The notes under the pieces: model-generated | What the model was told of the DNA's origin: nothing | Seen by the model: only the letters and a program-made list of their open reading frames with translations | Databases searched by the model: none | Shown: one piece after another, positions 11,873 to 23,426 of the stretch | Layout of the letters: every line of letters starts with the position of its first letter | How positions within the stretch are numbered: position 1 is the first letter of the stretch | Made by a program: the position numbers and the translations under genes | Assembly (NCBI RefSeq): GCF_943734655.1 | Contig: NC_071354.1 | Span: 198,708,911 to 198,772,910 of the forward strand | Length of the DNA: 64,000 bases | DNA from: Sabethes cyaneus | Taxonomy: Eukaryota > Arthropoda > Insecta > Diptera > Culicidae | Direction: 5' to 3'

Positions 11873-12175
11873 GTATATTTACAAAGTTCAAAAGTAGTTA
11901 AAATTGTTTCCAAACCTTTACCAACAAAACAAAAAAATTGTCTAAATAGATCGCATAATTCCTGAGAAATAGTTTCTTCTACTCATCATTTATTTATTTA
12001 TTTATTTACTTTTTAATGGGGCTTTCAACCGTACACATCATTTAAATAATTGAATTCATGGTTGTTTTAAATTTTTTCTGTGGTTGAATCTTGCTAAAAT
12101 GAGCAGAAAAGTCTACAGGCTCGAAAACTGAAACATAGGAGTCATTGCAAAAAATCTTAATGGCATTATTTTCTT

Positions 12176-12658
12176 ATATGGTCGGTGTTAAATCAGACCG
12201 GACCAAGTCGCACAATTTTAAAGAATACGTTAATGACAGCAAACGATTGAGAATTTCCTAAACTACATTTTACTCTAATCAGATTACATAAATGTGGCAA
12301 ACAGCCAAAGATATGAAATGATTTTGAATGATTGATAGCTTTAAACTACATAGCAGCAGCAAAATTTGAACGCGTTTTTCTCGAAATCAGAGCTTTGTCA
12401 GTTGGTTCGATCTGTTAAGTCAGACATATACCATATACGGTCATTTTTAAATCAAACCGAACCAAGTGACAAAACTCTTCGAGAAAACGCGATCAAAGTT
12501 TGTTGCTCTGTATGGTTAATACCTATCAATCGTTTGCAACATTTATGATAATCTGATTAAAGTAAAATGCAGCTTAGAAAATTGTTGATCGCTAGCTGTC
12601 ATTAACTCATTTTTTTGAATTTGTGACTAGATCCAGTCTGATTTAACACCGACCATAT
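12176..12658. mobile_element. Full-length palindromic MITE, ATATGGTCGGTG family (483 bp)
   Basis: Left and right halves are inverted copies over almost their whole length. The ends read ATATGGTCGGTGTTAAATCA, and internal blocks such as CGCGTTTTTCTCGAA and TTGGTTCGATC also find their complements in the other half. The outer 130 bp or so is shared with the right flanks of the two minisatellite elements (45990-46070 and 62990-63105). No clear target duplication was found. Confidence 0.75.
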
Positions 12659-12842
12659 TTGATGGCAATTCGTGCAACATTCTTAAAGTGGCGCAACACT
12701 GATAAAACGGATTCGATTTCTTGATATCGGCTTTGGATTGAACGCTTATTTTCTATTTATAGACAGCTCGAAGCAAAAACTGGCAACCCCGAATGAGCTA
12801 TCGGCTAAATCGTATAAGCATTTAATCTTCCTTTATTCAAGA

Positions 12843-12915
12843 GTAGTTCTGGCGCAGAGGTAAAGACTGTTGCGTTCTGTGCGATGTGTCATGAGTTCAA
12901 TCCCGGTCGAGGCCG
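12843..12915 (+). mobile_element. tRNA-like SINE head
   Basis: A plus-strand tRNA-like segment with TGGCGCAGAGGTAAAGAC in the A-box position and GAGTTCAATCCCGG in the B-box position, spaced as in polymerase III genes. The arms pair poorly, so it is more likely a SINE head than a working tRNA. Its 3' body was not delimited. Confidence 0.5.
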
Positions 12916-13009
12916 GAACGATTTCTGAAAATGTATGAAAGTTTTTTTCTGTGCTATTTGTGAATGTTCCTGATAAATAGTTGTACAATTTTTGGCAATT
13001 TATCCGAAA

Positions 13010-13287
13010 TAAAATGTCGATATAGCAGATGAAGACAAAGAAGTTTTTGCTATATTTTAACAAAATTATAACAAAGCCTGTTACAAATATCATAACAAAT
13101 TTTGATATAAGTTTGTTCAAAACATAACAAATTGTAACAATTTTTGATACTGCTGCTAAGAACTTCTGATAGAATTTTTGATATTTAAACTACTAACGAG
13201 ACCAAAATTATAACAAATCATGTTAGAAATACCGTCATAACAAAATATCATGATTTGTTATAATTTTACTATGTTTGTCTGATCGGG
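13010..13287. mobile_element. Left-truncated TA-target MITE, CCCGATCAG family
   Basis: The right end reads CTGATCGGG followed by TA, as in the complete copy at 46875-47850, and the adjacent interior is rich in TATAACAAA/TTTGTTATA strings like that copy. No matching left end was found upstream. Confidence 0.55.
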
Positions 13288-13289
13288 TA

Positions 13290-13997
13290 GCGATCAAATT
13301 CTGAACCACCCTATTAGCTAATGGTTTTATTTGACACAACACCATGTTTACTGCAGATCTTCTCTATCTGTCCAATTTTTCCGTGAGCAAGAACGATTTA
13401 CACGAAGAGAATTCATAAATTTAAGACAAAAAAGTTGATTAATCTCGCATTAACGCCACCTAGCGAGCAAATCCTGTAAAATGCCACACGTAACTTTGAA
13501 GCTCTTGTGTTCGCGTATATTTTTGTAGAAGGAAGCATCGTTCTAGGTGGTAAGGATTTCGTGATATAAATGTCACAAATCTGAGAAAAAAATCCGATTT
13601 TCCCGACTTATTTTTACTAAACCCCTCCTTGTAGAAGGTCCCCCCGCTAAGTCGCCATTCATAATTTTATCATTTACTCCATCCAAATTATCTTTCTGAA
13701 ACATCTAAAAATTTAGAATTTTGTCAAGTTTCCGCGAAAATATAGCAGTTTCAATTTTGGGGTCAAATTGACCCCAATGTAACGTGACAATGTGACAACG
13801 TAAGTTTTTCAATTGGGTTTCAATATAGTCACAAAGGTTTCGAATTTTTTGACCAAATAAGAATAAGAAGTAGAATCTATCTACTTGAAAATTAAAAAAG
13901 TTATAGCTTCTCAAAGTGGCCAGGGATCAAATTGACCCCAATGTACAGACAAAGTGTTAACTAAAGCGCATTTATTACGGTTATTAATGATATCTAA
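13290..13997. other. Unassigned AT-rich spacer
   Basis: No gene recognised. The imperfect palindrome GGGTCAAATTGACCCC near 13760 and a second half-copy near 13930 are the only visible structures. Confidence 0.3.
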
Positions 13998-15647
13998 ATA
14001 TTTTTTATCTCTGAGTCAGCAAGTCTGTTCTCATCCTTCTTTCGAACTGTGCAAAGTAATAACTTACCACCTTCGTCTGAAGCGTATTTGAGCAGTTTGC
14101 CGCTATTCGACTTAAACATGCCGCTGTTCAACTTTACGATCACCGATGTGGCGTCGAAGCTACAATCAATTGATGGATCGAAAGGCGCCGGACCTGACAG
14201 CCTGCCACCGCTTCTTTTCAAAAACTGCTCTGCAACACTTGCAATTCCTGCAACGATTATTTTTAATCAATCTACGACGGAAGGAATTTTTCCGAGTGTT
14301 TGGAAGTCTGCTGCAATTACACCTGTCCATAAAGCAGGTAGTACCCATGACGTTACGAACTACCGCGGTATCTCGATTCTTAGTTGTTTACCAAAGGTTT
14401 TTGAAAGCCTTATCCACGATTCGCTTTACCCGAAGGTTCATCATATTATCTCGGAATGGCAGCATGGATTCGTGAAAAAACGTTCGACGATCACAAACTT
14501 GATGGCGTATGTTTCAACACTGACGAGAGCGCTTGAAAAGCGACAGCAAATCGATGCGATTTATGTTGATTTTGCTAAAGCTTTTGATAGGGTGCCGCAC
14601 CTGTTAATAGTAACGAAGCTAGACAGAATGGGATTTCCTGTGTGGCTAACACGGTGGATATCGTCATACCTTACCGGTCGGAATGCGTTTGTGCGTGTAA
14701 ATGGAGCCAGTTCCCCTCCATTTGAAATGCAATCAGGTTTGCCCCAAGGAAGCCATCTGGGCCCATTGCTATTTATCCTTTTTGTGAACGATTTGTGCTC
14801 TACAATTGTATCCCCTAAGAGTATGTTTGCCGACGACCTGAAGTTCTACCGTGTAATATCTTCGAGAGTTGATTGCTGTGCCTTACAATCTGACATTGAT
14901 TCGTTACTAAATTGGTGCATTCTGAACGGAATGGAGGTGAATGTGCAGAAATGTAATGTCATCTCATTCTGCAGAAATAGACAGATCACTTCGTTCGACT
15001 ATAAGATGGAAACAGCCAGTATCACCCGGGTTGACACCGTGAATGATTTGGGCATTCTTCTGGATAGCAAACTTTGTTTTGCGCAGCAGGTCGCAGTTGC
15101 CACTGCTAAAGCTTATGCTGTACTAGGCTTTATCAAACGGAATACACAGCAGTTCCAGGATGTCTACTGCCTAAAGTCCCTCTACTGTTCGATTGTGCGC
15201 AGTATTCTTGAGTACGGGGTGCTTGTATGGGCGCCCTACCATGCAGTTCAAATCAACCAGATCGAACGAATCCAGCGTAATTTCATTCGGTACGCTCTTC
15301 GAATGCTGCCTTGGAATGACTCAGTCCGTTTGCCTCCCTACGAGCACCGTTGCGCCCTAATACGTCTGCCCACTTTGGTAAATAGGAGGAGTATGTTGCA
15401 ACGACTATTTATCTTTGACCTCCTGCAAAACAATGTCGATAGCCCGGAGATGTTAGGACAGCTTCGACTCAACGTCCCGCCAAGGCGTACCAGACGAGCG
15501 GACTTCTTTAGACTTTCAATGCACCATACTTTGTTTGCCAGGAATAATCCTATTGATGTGTGTTGTCGTGAGTTTAATGTTGTATCTGATTGTTTTGACT
15601 ATAATGTGACAAGAACTGCTTTTAAACTTAGAATTAGTATATATTAG
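13998..15647 (+). CDS. Reverse transcriptase of a 5'-truncated CR1-like non-LTR retrotransposon
   Basis: An uninterrupted frame, open from 13998, encodes the linker, the whole reverse transcriptase domain and the C-terminal region of a non-LTR element. Counting from codon 14049: GSKGAGPDSLPP (about 43-54) and VTNYRGISILS (102-112) are early RT blocks; YVDFAKAFDRVPH (172-184) carries the first catalytic Asp; SGLPQGSHLGPLLF (229-242) follows; FADDLKFYR (260-268) holds the catalytic Asp pair. The C-terminal part (LEYGVLVWAPY, then LPPYEHRCALIRLPTL) resembles the CR1/Q/T1 elements of mosquitoes; a Jockey assignment is the alternative. The endonuclease is missing and there is no true start codon, so the copy is 5'-truncated and unlikely to move by itself, yet it has no stop codons in 550 codons and is probably young. 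A short AT-rich 3' end follows to about 15700. Confidence 0.85.
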   Translation: MFFISESASLFSSFFRTVQSNNLPPSSEAYLSSLPLFDLNMPLFNFTITDVASKLQSIDGSKGAGPDSLPPLLFKNCSATLAIPATIIFNQSTTEGIFPSVWKSAAITPVHKAGSTHDVTNYRGISILSCLPKVFESLIHDSLYPKVHHIISEWQHGFVKKRSTITNLMAYVSTLTRALEKRQQIDAIYVDFAKAFDRVPHLLIVTKLDRMGFPVWLTRWISSYLTGRNAFVRVNGASSPPFEMQSGLPQGSHLGPLLFILFVNDLCSTIVSPKSMFADDLKFYRVISSRVDCCALQSDIDSLLNWCILNGMEVNVQKCNVISFCRNRQITSFDYKMETASITRVDTVNDLGILLDSKLCFAQQVAVATAKAYAVLGFIKRNTQQFQDVYCLKSLYCSIVRSILEYGVLVWAPYHAVQINQIERIQRNFIRYALRMLPWNDSVRLPPYEHRCALIRLPTLVNRRSMLQRLFIFDLLQNNVDSPEMLGQLRLNVPPRRTRRADFFRLSMHHTLFARNNPIDVCCREFNVVSDCFDYNVTRTAFKLRISIY

Positions 15648-15732
15648 AACTGTCTGTACGATACCTTCGAAGACCAGTATTAATAAATTAAAATTAATTA
15701 AAGATCATCAAAAATTTAGTTTTGCAAACTTA

Positions 15733-16345
15733 TAACACTCCCTCGAGGATTTGAACTCGAGTACTCCATTCGGTAACCCAGATGCATACCCGAGCAGGAG
15801 CGAAGAGCAAAAGAATATCAAAATGTGTTATTGGAAATCGAATAATTCATATCAAAATTTGGTCTTGTTTTGGCTGACATAGTTGGTAAAATAACAAAAA
15901 ATGACATCAAAATTTTACTCCTTTAAAACCAAAAGAATAACTACTTTTGTTATTTGAATAACAAAGCCATAACATGACTGTATTCAGAGTTTAGAATAAC
16001 ATATTTTAGTATTATTAAGGTATTGAATAACAAATGCAGTAGTATATGAGATTTTAAAAAATCATTTTATAGAATATTTATAATCTAAAATTTCTTTAAT
16101 TAATAAAAAAATTGTATGAAATATATCGAATGTCATTTTAAGGGCAAAATAAGATATGATAACAAAATCAGTTATTAAACTCATCTTACAACCACTGTTT
16201 TAAATATCTACTTAATAACAAAATGTGTTATCAATGTATCTCAATATCTATTCAATAACAAAATATACCATTATAATACAGTTTGATATTGTTTTTATAT
16301 TATTTTGCTCTTCGCTCCTGCTCGGGTACCACTGTTCCGTTACTG
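15733..16345 (-). mobile_element. tRNA-derived SINE head, split by a TA-target MITE
   Basis: Removing the 538-bp MITE at 15789-16326 restores, on the minus strand, a tRNA-like sequence. It has GTGGTATGCATCTGGGTTACC in the A-box region and GAGTTCAAATCC as a B box; the latter sits in a well-paired T arm (CTCGAG on both sides). Host sequence is rejoined at a single TA. Confidence 0.6.
15789..16326. mobile_element. TA-target MITE (CCCGAGCAGGAGCGAAGAGC ends)
   Basis: The ends are exact inverted copies of CCCGAGCAGGAGCGAAGAGC extending a few bases further, flanked by TA at 15787-15788 and 16327-16328. The interior is AT-rich with repeated AATAACAAAAT-type strings and has no coding capacity. TA duplication and long inverted ends fit a Tc1/mariner-mobilised MITE. 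It is related by end sequence to the element at 46875-47850. Confidence 0.85.
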
Positions 16346-17978
16346 AAATATGCGATCTGCATCGATTTTATTCGATGTGCTAATTTCAACAACAGTTCCG
16401 AAGCGAACTTAGATTCAAGAACAACTTATTGGCAAAATTCACGTCACTTGTGGCGCCAGAGTGCCTGTGTGCAGCGAACTCAAGGCAACTTTAAAGTTCG
16501 GTTAATTATTTACAAGTAAAGCTATATAGCAAGCTATAGATCTATATACATAAAATTTGTCAACCTTCCTTTGACATAATTATCCGAACTCTTGGTTTCT
16601 TTCAAGTTGCATGTTGAACTTTCAAGTTGCTAGAATTCTTAACGGCACTTTATTGAAAAAATAGTTCGGTCTCCAAATGCAATGTCTTTTTATTCAGTAA
16701 AAAAGTTCTCCAGAACTAAATTTGAACCAAATATGAACAAAGTTTGTTCCTTAAGTGAAATTCGACATTTTGGTTACTTGGGAGCAGCATCTTCAATTGT
16801 CCCATTTGCCTTGGTTGTCGATTAACCAAACAGTCCAACAGGGCCCGCGTTAGTTGGGCGGTGTACAACATCACCATCCGCTCGGTAGGATGGCAGCAAG
16901 GAAAGGCAGTTATGGGCCGTTGGATCCCAAAGAAGGTGTGAAGATTGTCGGCGCGTCCTGCACGTCGTGCAGCGGCTGAATGGCCAGATCTTCTGGTGGT
17001 ACTTCTGATCATCAAAACCCCAATAAGACTGCAATAAAGCCTAAACTATTGCTTGAGCTCTGCAATATACCGTATACGGTATATTGTTTTACTTAGTCTA
17101 ATACCCAATTTTGTTTCATTCTTCCAATTCTACGAAATATTACCATCAAATATAACGGGCGACAGTAGTTTAGTGAATAAAACATCCGGGTACCAACCAA
17201 AAGAGGTACCATTGGTACCACAACGCGATATTTTTTGGTTTATATCGAAATTTTCCAGCTCATCCAATCGATCATGCTTCGCATCAAACACTTCCTCCCT
17301 TTCAAGAGTCTCCGTCATAGTCATATAGTATAGTCATATTCGCGGTCATAAAAAAGTCAAAACGGTTTATTTATCATAACTCTAAGCCGGATTTATTACG
17401 TGTTAGGCATGCTGAAACCGACCATCACTTACTACTGGAACTATCTATGGACAAATAGCGGTTGCGTATCTAAAAGCATTCAAGTTGGTGATGTGCCAAC
17501 ATGGTGTGTCCAGCTTTCAAATCTAGTTACGAATTCATTATATATTCTCACTAAAATAAAACTCATCAAGGCCTTACTTTTCCAACGTTTTCTGTATAGA
17601 GATTTTTCTATTCATCAATGCTTCATCAGTTTTTAATGAACTGCGCGTTGCACAGATGGCCACCATTATTTTTGTTACCCTTACCCTTACCCGGCATGCA
17701 TACTATCAGTTCGGTTCAAACAAATTAGTATTGTAGTCTTCTCAAATTCGTATAGAGAAAATTCGTAAAAAGAAGAATATTAGACAGCTCTAATTGCTTG
17801 TAACGGACGTTCTTGCTTCGAAGAGAATTAAGAATAAAGCCAAATATATATTTATAACATGCATTGACATTGGCCAATACCGGCTTACTGTACGACTGAA
17901 CCCTACCATGAAGTCCTCAATTTTCCTAATGACGGCTGCAAGCAAATCTGTGTCACTGCTAAAAATTGTACAAACATA
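16346..17978. other. Unassigned region with repeat fragments
   Basis: No host gene recognised. A minus-strand stretch at 17324-17130 is open for 64 codons; its 5' part shares sequence with 7800-7880 (GATGA-CTGGAAAATTTCGATAT), so it is probably a dispersed repeat fragment. GGTACC occurs three times within 17190-17222. A 24-bp perfect palindrome lies at 17063-17086. Confidence 0.35.
17063..17086. repeat. Perfect 24-bp palindrome
   Basis: The sequence CAATATACCG-TATA-CGGTATATTG equals its own reverse complement over 24 bases. Function unknown; it could be the residue of a MITE end or a protein-binding site. Confidence 0.8.
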
Positions 17979-17979
17979 A

Positions 17980-20073
17980 CTAGAAAAAAAAAACCGATGG
18001 AAGCTGCGAGCTGCAGCTGCTTCCCCCCATAAAAAAAAAGAAAATCTTTCCGACCGCATGTATCTCACCCTACAGTTTCGAACAGACTCCCAAAACCCAA
18101 ACGCGTCAACATAACTCGGGGTGCATATCGCATAGCCTCCGGCCTCCGACGTCCGACCGACCGCATGCCGCACGCTGTCAACTGACTGTCTGAGAGTGAG
18201 AGAACGAACGAACGGCACTTCGGAGAGACCCAACGGCGAGAGATTGGCACCAAACACGCTGCTGCCGTTCGCAGGCTACTGAATCCCGACGGGCCACTAC
18301 AAGCACGGGCAGAAAATCGCAGCCAAACAGATACAACCGAGACCTAAACTAGAGCTGGTGGCCCTTTGGCATCTAGAGCGATTAGTCACAGACCAGCGAA
18401 CGTGCGTCGTCCGGCAGACAAAACGAAACAAATAACGGCATCATCACAATAATAAATACAAACCGTCGCGTGAACGTGAACCAAAGAACGTGAAAATCAA
18501 GATAGTGTGGGTGACGTTTCCATCAGATAACCACGCAGGGATCATCACCGGCTTGACATCCGCGGTTGGTCGAAAAAGGAAAGATCAGGTGTCGCGCGCG
18601 CGAAACCCGCCACCAGGCGCACGTGTGTATCAAAGGATTGTAGTAGTAACCCAGTGTGCAGGTGTCGAGGAAGGTTGACACACGTTTCGCCTGTAAGATA
18701 GACTGTCCGAAAGACCCACACCTATTTCCGTCGACATCGGCGAGACAATCAACAAACGACCAAGCCATAGTGTGTACCATTAAGAAGGGAGGCCGTATCA
18801 ACTCAAACCACCCCCAAAGGATTAAGTGATAAAGGTGATTCGCGAAGAAGACCGAAAAACTAGGATCTATCGAATGGCCATTAGTGCCGACGACGGTTGC
18901 TGAGCTGTGTTTGTGTGATAGTTTATTTGCTTCCACCCCCCCAGTTCACCTGCAGGATATGCAATACATAGTCTAAACCGTTGTGTAATAATTTTGAGTG
19001 CTGATTCTATGCGATCGGTGCCAAAAAAAAAGTGTGCCTCTCTGTCGTTGCCATCATCCCCCTGCGGCTAATGCTGCTGTCGATTACTAACAGCGTGCGT
19101 TTTCGTGTGTTTGGTATGTGTGCCAGTTCGAGCTTATACACTAATGCACTAATTCTCGATTGCCTCCGGCAAGCTGTCACCAGATATGGCTGGGTGATGA
19201 AGTAATATCGTAACCTCGAAGATTAATAATATTTTTAGGGTAAGCCATTTCGCACTAGATTATTTAGAAAGGAAATAATGTGCTTGGTTGGGGGAAATTT
19301 GCGCAATGAAATACTATCGAAAAAACAGTTTTACATTTTATCTTTTTCATTTCAATAACATTCTAACATTCATATACATAAGTTTAACTTTACTTCCTCT
19401 TTTCTCTCTGCTTTCTTTCAGGTAAGTTCAAAATTCAATCACGTCAAACTGTCGTTTCGTTACTCATCGGCCTAGTTGAAAATCAAAAACATGATTCATA
19501 AACGTCGCATCCATTACCAATGCACTCGAGTAACGACGAAGATGATCGTCATCACTCGAAGGAAACAGTGCAGAAATAAAAAATCACCCATCATTTTCCC
19601 ACCCTATTTCTGAAGAAAAACGAATCGAAAAAGGTTCGATACAAGATTAACCTCAAACCGTTTGCAACTACTGGCTGCTGCCCTGCAGCGGAACCTGTGC
19701 GACCATTTTAAACCCTTGGCGGGCCAATACGATACGAGAGACAAACCAAAAATGGCCCGCACGCTAACAACAACACGCACTTCAAAATTCAATCCGCCCC
19801 AAAAGTGTCATGAAGGAGCTGTCACTGATGGCTGTCGTTGCAGTGCTGCAGTAGTGCCTTGCCTAGAGGGTCGGTTCGGTTATGCAACAACCGTGCCGGC
19901 ATCTCGCGGGGGAAACATGTTAGTGCGCAGACAAACGGACGAACATGTGTACAGAAATCTAATAATTAGCAATAACTAGTCGCAAAACCAGGTGGAATTG
20001 AATGGCACCCTTGGTCCCTTGCTGCTGCTCGTCTCGTGCGCTTCGCTTCCCTTCCGTGCGTAACATGGTAAGG
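17980..20073 (+). other. Candidate non-coding leader exon(s) of a plus-strand gene
   Basis: This stretch is richer in G+C and CpG than its surroundings, carries no recognised repeat, and has the A/C-rich, ATG-poor texture of long insect 5' leaders (especially about 18150-18900). Splice-like signals are present: AGG|GTAAGC at 19238/19239, the composite AG|GTAAGT at 19421/19422, and ATG|GTAAGG at 20067/20068. No coding frame is convincing; a minus-strand frame at 18257-17790 crosses A-runs and has no recognised domain. Whether these leader exons belong to the gene at 54048 or to one beyond the window cannot be told from sequence. The call is inference. Confidence 0.35.
19395..19427 (+). promoter_or_regulatory. 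Juxtaposed 3'/5' splice site (ratchet-type recursive splice site)
   Basis: A pyrimidine tract of about 25 bases ends in TTTCTTTCAG (AG at 19420-19421) and is followed immediately by GTAAGT (19422-19427). This equals the zero-length-exon consensus, polypyrimidine-YAG|GTAAGT, used in recursive splicing of long dipteran introns. An equally simple reading is a normal exon starting at 19422 and ending at 20067, where ATG|GTAAGG offers a donor. Either way it points to plus-strand transcription through this region. Confidence 0.55.
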
Positions 20074-20089
20074 TGTAAGAAAAAGGTAA

Positions 20090-20830
20090 ATCAACTATTT
20101 ATCACACTGTTTATTTGATCTGTCGCTACGCTGACGACTTTGGCCGGGTGGAAGATAAATGGGCTGTTTTGTTATTAATTACCAGCAACTGGTGACATGG
20201 CTTTGAAGTTTAAGTGAGGGAAAAATAGTTATTCATATGCGTATTTGGCAGCGTGAAAGATCAGGTGCCTTGCCTGCTGCGCGGCAAGGCTCGGATTGAA
20301 ATCGAACCCGCTCTGCCTTAGCGGGAAGAGGAGCAACAGCAAGCAGCAGCAAGCGGTTGCATTAGTTAGCTGTCTGATTAACACGCTGCTGCTGCCAGCC
20401 ACTAGCTAACAGCGCGGTGGTACTCGGAGACGAATTGTGTGAGATTCGTTTTGCTCACTCACAGGAAAAAAACTGCTATTTAACCGGGACACTAATCTTT
20501 TCAACTAAGGTCTAAGTGCGGGGATGTGAAGCGTAACATCTCTAGCATTACTAAACGAATTTAATTGAAAACTTACATTAATTCCCTTACATCTGTTTGA
20601 CACGTGTATTTTAATTCTATGTGATCTTTCTCAACTTAACGTTCCTTTATTTCAGTAAAGATAAATGGTATTGTATTGTAGATGACTTCTTATATAATGG
20701 ATCAATTTCGTATTTGAAAAGTAATACACACTATGGTCTACGCATGCTAGTCAAAACAAGGTTCATTTGCGTCTCCTCATTATGAAAAGCAAAAAATTTA
20801 GTAAAAAAACCCGATTTAATCCACCTAGTG
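20090..20830. other. Unassigned, probably intronic
   Basis: No gene or repeat recognised. CAGCAG-type triplets occur at 20330-20400. From 20480 on the DNA becomes AT-rich. Confidence 0.3.
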
Positions 20831-20840
20831 GTGAAAGGAA

Positions 20841-22880
20841 CCTTTGTTATACGGTCTTACTTGCTATTTGAGATAGAAACCGACACGTCTGCGGAGTATA
20901 ATCCATCTATTGGTTAACGTTGCGTAGTGCGTTGGTTTACATAAAATTTTTGAAAATTGAATACGTTTACAAAATTTGAACAAAATATGACCACTTATAA
21001 ATTTTGATAGATCCTTTTTTCATGAAATTGCTGAATAAGGATAAGTAAGTTGTTAATAATTTGAGTAAGTGCAAGTAAAAGTAGGTTGTAAGAGCAAATA
21101 TTATTCTTTAACATATACATTGCGTAGTAAAGGTCTAGTTTATAGATTTTTGAACTATGCATAATTTCCTTTAATGCCTATTTGATTCACACCAATAAAG
21201 TTTTCTAGAATAAATTTCATCAATTTTTATTAACCTTCGGTTACTCACGCTGCTGTATTTTGTATAACACGTGTAGGTTTTTGAACGCCATATTGTTATA
21301 AAGTTACAAATCGTTGTGTAACTAACGTATATTCTTCAATAAACTTGTTATGAGCAAAATGTCATAATTATTCAATGCATTAATACTTTAAACTGTTGGG
21401 AAAATTGATCATCATAAACTGACATCACAGAAATGAAGCAATCAGCATATGAGGTGTACCGGAATTGGCCTGGAATTTTCTCTCGTTTCTTCATATGGAA
21501 AAATGGTGTCTGTATGCATCAAAACAATCAGCAATAATGTAAAATGTTTAAAATGTATCCGTCTGTTGGTAGTCGAGTAATTCGGGGTCAAAATTAGGGT
21601 ATTTTTTATAATCAAAGTTCTACAGTTCCTAAACAAGCAAACATAAAGGTATACTATATTCAGCAAAGTTGTGTATTTTTACTATTTGTGCAACTTTGTA
21701 ATACATGAAAAAGTCATACAACAATTACGAAAAGAGCCAAAATAAAAAACTGATTTCACTAATTCATATATAATAAATAATATTTTTCTAGCTTCGCTGA
21801 AGAGATAGGGGATTACTGTCTTCAGCAAAATTTCTTGTAATAATATACTCTAAAACTTTGCAGAATACATCAATGTGTTATATTAAAACTGAAGAAAAAT
21901 AATTTTTTTATTCCACTTTTAGGGGGATTAATCAAAATTTAAATTGCACCAGACGATAGAACTTTCAATTTCAAGAAATTATTCCAAAGGTTCCATAAAC
22001 CTAAAACCAAGTTTTCCCAGTCAAAACTCTAGTGCGCATATCTTTTTGGCTTTGGGCCATTGTGCGCGCGAATAACCCGTATTACAAAAGTTGGCGCGAG
22101 TGTTGGAGGGTTAATATCTTTTGATCGGCAAAACCAATTCTACTGAAATTTTGCAGATATATTTGCAGCATTAAAATCTCTAATTTGATGTCAAAATAAT
22201 TCAAACTAGATAAATCATCTTAGATGAAATGGTTATAAATTATTATAAATTTTAATGTGTTGTATTCAATTGCTCGTAATTTTCAAATTGAACGTCCAAT
22301 CAAAAAACAAATCAATAGTGATCTATTAGGCTATGTTACCTTTCAAATGAGACTTATAGCGCCTAAGTCGGTTTAGCCATCTCTAAGAAACAGGCGATAA
22401 TTATTACCTTATCAAAACAGGTTTTTTAGGATAACTTTTAAACTACTTGTTTGTTTTCAATAAAATTTACCCGAAAAATTTAGCGTTAACAAGAGCTTTC
22501 ATTCGATACCAAGATCGTTGAAATCGGTCACTTGGTTCCGGAGAAAATCGTGTCACGTAATTTTCACGTTTTTACTTATAACTTTCAAACGAAATGTCGG
22601 ACCTCGAATAGTGATCAATAGTGATATACTAGGCAATAATACCTTTCAAACAAAAGTAATAGCAAACAAATCGGTGCAGCCATCTCCGAGAAACAGGCGA
22701 TAGAAAAGTTGCGTCGCGCACATACACACACACACATATACACACATACACACACACACACAGACATTGCTCAGTTCGTCGAACCCTGTCGACTGGTATA
22801 TGTGGCTCGGCCCTCCGGGCCTCGGATCGATTTCGTGTTTTTCGACCAATTTTTAAACCTTTGTTATAGTATAACAAAGG
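20841..22880. mobile_element. Dispersed 2.0-kb element with CCTTTGTTATAC ends
   Basis: CCTTTGTTATAC at 20841-20852 recurs as its reverse complement at 22869-22880. The right part (22500-22880) has a (CA)n tract at about 22720-22765 followed by GACATTGCTCAGTTCGTCGA and a CGGCCCTCCGGGCCTCGG block, a layout I associate with a repeat abundant in Aedes genomes. Around 21560-21760 it shares, in reverse orientation, about 150 bp with 52150-52300. A duplicated motif (AAACAGGCGATA) occurs near 22388 and 22691. No transposase was seen and the target duplication is not resolved. Confidence 0.5.
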
Positions 22881-23426
22881 TGAAACAAAAATTAGCTTCA
22901 GTGGTTGTCGTAGAATGAGCTAGCAATCCAGTAACTCTGAATCGTTTGTCAAATCTGATGGCAGCTGAGCATTTTTCACAATTATTGTTTGGCTTTGGTC
23001 CGTTTTACAATTTCATAACAAATATTTGTTCTACGATGTTTCTTTAGATGTGAAGTTTTAAAGCAATTCAGTAAATTGTTTTTTTAAACGGCTGTGATTC
23101 TGTGATGGCCACTATCGTGAAATTATTATCTTTAAGACCATTTCTTAATTCTCCAAGAATTCTAACATTATTTTTGTGGCTTTCCGCTAGAGTTCCACGA
23201 ACGGGAGATATTTTGCGAACATTTTTTTGAACTGATATTACTGTTGTATTGCTGACAAAATTTGCCTCCATTTTCATACGCAAATTTTTTATCTGCGATA
23301 TATGGTTTAAGAGTTAGGAACTATTGGAGTAAGCGATGTCTGAGACAATAGAAAAAAATTTCTTGGAATTTTTGCCGAAATAGGACACTTTGAATTTTTT
23401 TAGATATTCTTTTCTTTTATAATTTA
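22881..23426. other. Unassigned AT-rich spacer
   Basis: No feature could be supported here. Confidence 0.3.

Noticed and set aside
17790..18257. 155-codon minus-strand frame
   Set aside because: It crosses A-runs and the candidate plus-strand leader and has no recognisable domain.
22709..22770. (CA)n tract as a gene-regulatory Z-DNA element
   Set aside because: It is an internal part of a dispersed mosquito repeat, so no locus-specific role can be claimed.
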